From: Ailanthus altissimus
Lineage: Eukaryota; Streptophyta; Magnoliopsida; Sapindales; Simaroubaceae
DNA: 64,000 nucleotides
Direction of reading: 5' to 3'
NCBI GenBank assembly: GCA_946807835.1
Contig: CAMPEX010000001.1
Coordinates: 8,943,001-9,007,000 of the forward strand
In this document: piece after piece, positions 59,454 through 64,000 of the stretch
Numbering within the stretch: the first letter of the stretch is position 1
Layout: every line of letters begins with the position of its first letter
Program-made: the position numbers and the translations under genes
Notes under the pieces: generated by a model
What the model saw: the letters and a program-made list of their open reading frames with translations, nothing else
What the model was told of the DNA's origin: nothing
Database searches by the model: none

Positions 59454-60600
59454 ACCCTAATCACAGATTATAACATAGAACGATTATTTTGTGGTAAGAA
59501 ATTGACACAATATGTTGTATTATAAAGTTATTAACGGTCTAATATAGAATAATATTATATATATAAAAACTCATACTACATCATACATGTGGTAGCGTAA
59601 TATGATTTGATGTCAGTTTTTGTTTTCATTTATTACATTAAGTTATTTAATTTATTTATTAAATTATATTATATCACATCAAATTATACGAATGAATTTA
59701 CATTAAAAAAATTTATATGTTATAATACTTTTTTTATATGTAATTTATGCTAATACTATATACTATTTCAATTAAGAATTTTATATACTAATTTGTACAT
59801 ATAATATTATTTTCTAATTTGTACATATATTATTATTACAAAAATTGTTTTAAAAAATGAGTTAAATGATGTGATTTTTATGACAAATGATATATAAAAT
59901 AGTAAATTATTTTAAAAAAATTCGAATCTATTGAATAAATATTCGTATTCCATGCACTTCATTCAAAATATATTTTCTTAAAAGAAAATTTTAAAACGTA
60001 TTACTACTCATGTTATTATATATACAAATTAATTTTACAATAAATTCAAATACCTAAATTAACATAATATATTACTCCTAATATGATATTATTCGTATAT
60101 ATTAATTTATATAAATTCAACTATGTGAATAATGTCTTATAATACAAATAAATAAATATGTTGAAAATGATAATAAATTTTTTTTTTTTCTCATTGTGTC
60201 ATGACACCTCATTTTACGTAAACAATCAATTTATGTATACATATAAAATTATTGCATTGGACGATAATTTTTTGACGCGTTACCGACCTTTTAATATGTA
60301 TGTATTTTTTTATATATATATTTTTTTTTTGAAGGAAACAAGGGTTTCAGTGAAAATACGATTTTAAAAAACAGCAATAAGAAATAAACAAAACATAAAA
60401 CAAATCCTTATAAAACAAATATAAATAAATAAAGTACAAAGTCCGAAGCATTGTCTTAAATTTCCACGAGATATGCTCAAACGAAGCACCTTTATTCATC
60501 CGCACTCACTAAAACCATAAACCACGCGCTAAATTCTCCACCCTGATTTGTACGTCAGACACACTACCCATAGAGCGCGTGAACATAGTTTTTCCTACAA
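59454..60600. other. AT-rich upstream region of the MKK gene
   Basis: Very AT-rich (many TATATA and ATTATT words) with no conserved ORF. Any of several TATA-like words near 60310-60325 could serve the MKK gene; I cannot pick one. Short near-repeats of AATTTGTACATATAxTATTATT occur at 59789 and 59817. Confidence 0.5.
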
Positions 60601-60998
60601 AATCTCGATTCTCTCTTTGGATTGCTCCCTCCCCCTCAAATCTCAATCTGAAAAAACAATTTTCAAATATTTTGTTTTTCCAATATTTTTTTAAATCTCA
60701 AATCAGGCAGAATTCCAATATCTCGGCCCTTTTCTTTCCGCTTTCCTCTCTTTGAAGAGCTTTCTCCCCCGTTTTCCTTCGAAACAAACACAAATTCTTG
60801 TATGGATTCTTTACCCCGAAAACAAATCAATACCCAAATCTCGCTGTTTCTCCCCATTAGATTATCAATTAGTGACAAAATCTGAAATTTTTCAACAAAT
60901 TTCAGCTTCATTGACTCTGATTTCCAATATTTTTTCAACCAAAAAAAAACCTAAATCGGAAGAAGAAACTTAATTTTTTTTCTCACCTTTAAGCATCG
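60601..60998 (+). promoter_or_regulatory. Probable MKK 5' leader
   Basis: Rich in C/T (CTCCCTCCCCCTCAAATCTC at 60626) and AT-poorer than the sequence upstream, as plant leaders often are. It contains an ATG at 60802 opening a 27-codon upstream ORF (MDSLPRKQINTQ..., stop 60883-60885) that ends 113 bp before the MKK start. The transcription start is not visible. Confidence 0.5.
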
Positions 60999-62114
60999 AT
61001 GAAACCGGTTCTCCCGCAGCCGCCGCAGGCTGTATCGTCGTCGCCGTCATCGTCATCTTCGTCGTCGTCGGCCAATCGAAAAGCGCCCCGTCGGCGGCCG
61101 GACCTAACCCTACCAATCCCTCAGCGGGACACGTCGTCAGCCGTGCCGCTTCCTCTACCTCCAACGTCGAACTCGGCACCGCCGTTGGCGAGTCAACACA
61201 ACCACCAAGGGAGTCAAGCTTACCCCAACAACTACAACCACCACCAGCAGCTGATCAACTTCTCGGAACTGGAGCGGCACAACCGAATCGGAAGCGGCAG
61301 CGGCGGCACCGTCTGGAAGGTCGTCCACCGCGAGAGTTCGCGAGTATTTGCCCTGAAAGTGATCTACGGCAACCACGACGACTCGGTCCGCAGCCAGATC
61401 TGCCGCGAGATCGAGATCCTCCGCGACGTGGACCATCCGAACGTCGTCAAGTGCCACGACATGTTCGATCATAACGGCGAAATCCAAGTCCTCTTAGAGT
61501 TCATGGACGGCGGATCCCTCGAGGGGGCCCACATCGCCCAGGAAAACGTACTCTCTGATCTCGCTAAGCAAGTCCTCAGCGGATTGGCTTACTTACACCG
61601 TCGACACATCGTTCATCGAGATATAAAGCCTTCGAATTTGCTAATAAACTCTAGAAAAAACGTGAAAATTGCCGATTTTGGGGTGAGTAGAATATTGGCC
61701 CAGACGATCGATTGTAATTCATCGGTTGGAACAATAGCGTATATGAGTCCGGAGAGGATTAATACGGATTTGAATCACGGGAGATATGATGCGTTTGCTG
61801 GTGATATCTGGAGCTTGGGAGTCAGCATGTTGGAGTTCTATTTGGGGAGGTTCCCGTTTTCGGTTGGGAGGCAAGGGGATTGGGCTAGTTTGATGATTGC
61901 AATCTGTTTTTCGCAGCCGCCGGAGGCGCCGGGATCAGCGTCCATGGAGTTTAGGGATTTTATTGCTTGTTGTTTGCAGAGGGACCCGCATAGGAGGTGG
62001 ACAGCGCAGCAGTTGTTACAACATCCGTTCATATTAAGAGGAGGAGGAGGAGGAGGAGGGCAGGTGAATCAGAATCTCCGGCAGATATTGCCGCCGCCTC
62101 CGCCGCGTTCTTGA
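60999..62114 (+). CDS. MKK5: MAP kinase kinase, group C (MKK4/MKK5 type)
   Basis: 371 codons, no intron, ATG in context CATCGATGAAA. The start MKP matches Arabidopsis MKK5 (348 aa) and MKK4 (366 aa). Residues 27-41 form the MAPK docking site (basic RKAPRRR then LTLPIP). The kinase domain covers about 91-346: Gly loop GSGSGGTV 98-105, K120, HRD 206-208 with D208 catalytic, DFG 226-228, SPE 250-252. The activation loop has T236 and S242 in the plant T/S-X5-T/S pattern, but is one residue shorter than the Arabidopsis loop (no Pro). A Ser-rich tract (13-24) and a Gly run (348-354) are encoded by triplet repeats. By homology it phosphorylates MPK3/MPK6-type MAPKs in cytosol and nucleus, in immunity, stomatal and abscission signalling. 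It appears intact. MKK4 versus MKK5 naming is uncertain. Confidence 0.96.
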   Translation: MKPVLPQPPQAVSSSPSSSSSSSSANRKAPRRRPDLTLPIPQRDTSSAVPLPLPPTSNSAPPLASQHNHQGSQAYPNNYNHHQQLINFSELERHNRIGSGSGGTVWKVVHRESSRVFALKVIYGNHDDSVRSQICREIEILRDVDHPNVVKCHDMFDHNGEIQVLLEFMDGGSLEGAHIAQENVLSDLAKQVLSGLAYLHRRHIVHRDIKPSNLLINSRKNVKIADFGVSRILAQTIDCNSSVGTIAYMSPERINTDLNHGRYDAFAGDIWSLGVSMLEFYLGRFPFSVGRQGDWASLMIAICFSQPPEAPGSASMEFRDFIACCLQRDPHRRWTAQQLLQHPFILRGGGGGGGQVNQNLRQILPPPPPRS

Positions 62115-63500
62115 TGGTTTTTAACATTTGGGTTTTTGGTTTTTTCTTCGTTTATCTTTGGATATTTTTGTTTCACATTATGTGGATGGATGGAGTGAGT
62201 GAGAAGGGGGTTTATGGATTAATGGGAAAGTATGGTTGATAATGATGATGATGATGATCAAATCTTGAATCAATCAATGGAATTGGATGAATCAAAAATG
62301 CTGTCTTCAGTTTTCTTCTTTCTTTATTTAATTTCTGTTATGTTATTATTTTGCCATTTTTGGGTAAATAAGATATGGGATGGATCATAGAGATAACCGA
62401 GGAAAAGCTAAAGCTAAGCTAGGCAGTGTGTGTACGAAGTTGAATCTCATTATAACATGATAAATAAATAGCCTTTTTTTTTTTTTTCTTTTTACTGCCA
62501 CTTTGTTGGAGTTTGAGTACTCAAGCTGTGTATATTTAGGGTAAGACTTGTGTTCCTCAATTTATGGAAAAGGGAGATTGAATGTTTTACTACCCAAGTC
62601 TTCCATATCAAGCTGAAAAAAGAGAACATAATTTTTGATTGTATGAAAGCTTTATATTATCTTTTATCCCAAAGTGAGACTGGGTTTGGTGTTGTTGTTA
62701 GATGTCCAGGACAATTATTGGTCTTCACTTATTGGGTTCTGATGAGTGTTGTACATCATTTTGTTGTCAGGAGCTGTGGGTGTGTTCATGCTTTTGTTTA
62801 AATTAACTTTTGCTCCCCATCTTCCTATTTCTCTTTTTAATGTCAAAAAATGGCATGATGATGAGTAAGTAGTAGGTGTTTGATATGATATATAAGAATT
62901 AAGAGCTGAGCTTTTCATCAAGATTGTCAAAAAGATTTTTACCCTCAAATGGATGAAAATGTATTATGGATTGTGGGGGCAGGATATTTATTGACTTATT
63001 ATTGAGAGTGCGACATGCCTGCTTAAAACTTTTGTGCGCATAATTATTACGAAGGACAGCAACTATTAAACCTCTGCTTCAATTTTTTCTTTCCTTTCAA
63101 AATAATGAAATGGCAACAAAAATAAAAAGGAATTTTTCGGAAATGGATCATATTTTTAGATAACATTTTTTAATTACAAATAAATTAATTAATTTTTTAA
63201 AATTAATTAATTATTTTTTAAAATTATTTTTTTCTTCATAAATATTCAAACTCGATCTCTTTTAAGAAATTAAAATTTTAAAAAAAATTTAATTTAATTT
63301 ATAAATATATAAGTATTGAAGTATAATGCGATAAAGTGAGATAAAATAAAGTGAGTTGAAAAAAATATATAATAAATTAGAGAGAAATAGAATAAATTAA
63401 ATAAATTTGAGAACAGATTTGTGATTTTCATTCATAGCCCGCAGATGGAAACTACGAATAACTTGCTCTTTTTTTTTAAATTTGTTTTGTTTTTAAATTT
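62115..63500 (+). other. MKK 3' flank and intergenic DNA
   Basis: The first 350 bp is probably 3' UTR. It holds a (GATGAT) run at 62243-62257 and AATAAA at 62463-62468, the first clear polyadenylation-like hexamer. The ORF at 62550-62801 has no family signature. From about 63130 the sequence is nearly pure A/T with short palindromes such as AATTAATTAATTTT. Confidence 0.5.
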
Positions 63501-63515
63501 ATTTTTTATTTTCTT

Positions 63516-64000
63516 TTCGTTTTCTTTTTTAATTATAAATAAATACATAAATTTTTTTAATAATTTAAATAAATAATAACAAATTAATGTTTATTAATTA
63601 TTTTAATAAAATATTATTATTATTAATAAATAATTTATTTATTTAATAATTAAGTAAATAAATAACTTATTATTTATAAGTTTATTACATTATTTATTTA
63701 TTTTATTAATAATAAAAATAAATATATATTTCTCACGAGTATGTCGCGCGCGACATACATATGTAGTTTGCATGGGCGGGCTACGTGGCATACAACGGAA
63801 ATGTGACACGCTCATGGATAATTTTTATAAAAATAAAAATAATAATTTATTTATTTATTTACTTAATCATTTAATAAATAAATTATTTATTATTATTTAA
63901 TAATATTTTATTAAAATAATAAATTATTTATTTAATAACTATTTATTTAAATTATTAATTAATTAATTAATAATTTATTTATAATTAAAAAAATAAAAAT
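63516..64000. repeat. Large AT-rich foldback (inverted repeat) structure
   Basis: The left arm (about 63516-63690) and right arm (about 63835-64000) are imperfect reverse complements. Shared blocks include TAATAATTTAAATAAATA, TTTTAATAAAATATTATTA and TAAGTAAATAAATA (left) against their complements (right). The outer block TTTTTTAATTATAAATAAAT is also mirrored at the window end. About 140 bp of less AT-rich centre separates the arms, so it resembles a foldback or MITE-like element. The right end runs off the window. Confidence 0.75.
63739..63758. repeat. 20-bp perfect CG-rich palindrome
   Basis: GTATGTCGCGCGCGACATAC, its own reverse complement, in the centre of the AT-rich foldback. It includes CGCGCGCG. 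Confidence 0.95.

Noticed and set aside
62550..62801. 83-codon ORF downstream of MKK
   Set aside because: It has no recognisable domain and lies in the probable 3' flank.

Overview
The window is nuclear DNA of a flowering plant, most likely a dicot. It is AT-rich and dominated by LTR retrotransposons. It carries one intact host gene, an intronless group C MAP kinase kinase (MKK4/MKK5 type) at 60999-62114, plus eroded pieces of a cation/proton exchanger (CAX) gene. I see no rRNA, tRNA, CRISPR array or operon. The species cannot be named from the sequence.

Layout, with labels used below. E1 (1-6857, minus): degenerate Ty1/copia element with about 2.15-kb LTRs, cut by the window start. E2 (6858 to about 10350, plus): Tat-like Ty3/gypsy remnant with an antisense extra ORF. 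E3 (about 10350 to 17042, plus): Athila-like Ty3/gypsy deletion derivative keeping gag and protease only. Its gag is split by solo LTR S1 (about 12804-14401), and its 3' side is hit by solo LTR S2 (17048-19189, exact TCAGG duplication). E4 (19564-26338, plus): the youngest-looking copia element, with TATAT duplication and LTRs about 99.5 % identical, but with a broken pol that contains solo LTR S3 (about 22495-24012). E5 (26781-45871, plus): an older copia element with AAACA duplication. A whole Athila-like element E6 (28439-40262, minus) sits in its protease region, and solo LTR S4 (43379-45784, minus, GAAGC duplication) sits in its 3' LTR. E7 (47669-53042, plus): copia element with GGATT duplication, inserted in an intron of the CAX relic (47347-47572 and 53135-53480). 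E8 (about 55463-59453, minus): collapsed Tat-like element whose main surviving gene is an antisense plant-mobile-domain ORF. The last 4.5 kb hold an AT-rich upstream region, the MKK gene, its downstream flank, and a large AT-rich foldback structure at the window edge.

Relative history from nesting and LTR divergence: E3 predates S1 and S2. E5 (LTRs differ by about 6-7 %) predates S4 and, by nesting, E6 landed in E5. E6's own LTRs differ by about 10 %, so clock and nesting do not agree simply. E7 is about as old as E5, and E4 is much younger. None of the elements looks autonomous, because every pol carries stops, frameshifts or deletions. Most stops in E4 and E7 are one C-to-T or G-to-A transition away from Gln or Trp codons, as expected after cytosine methylation.

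No clearly new biological system is evident. The most interesting points are the near-identical LTRs around the already broken E4 body, the two Tat-like remnants with antisense extra ORFs, the Athila-like third ORF, the CAX relic split by E7, GC-rich palindromic islands shared by several elements, and a one-residue-shorter activation loop in the MKK.
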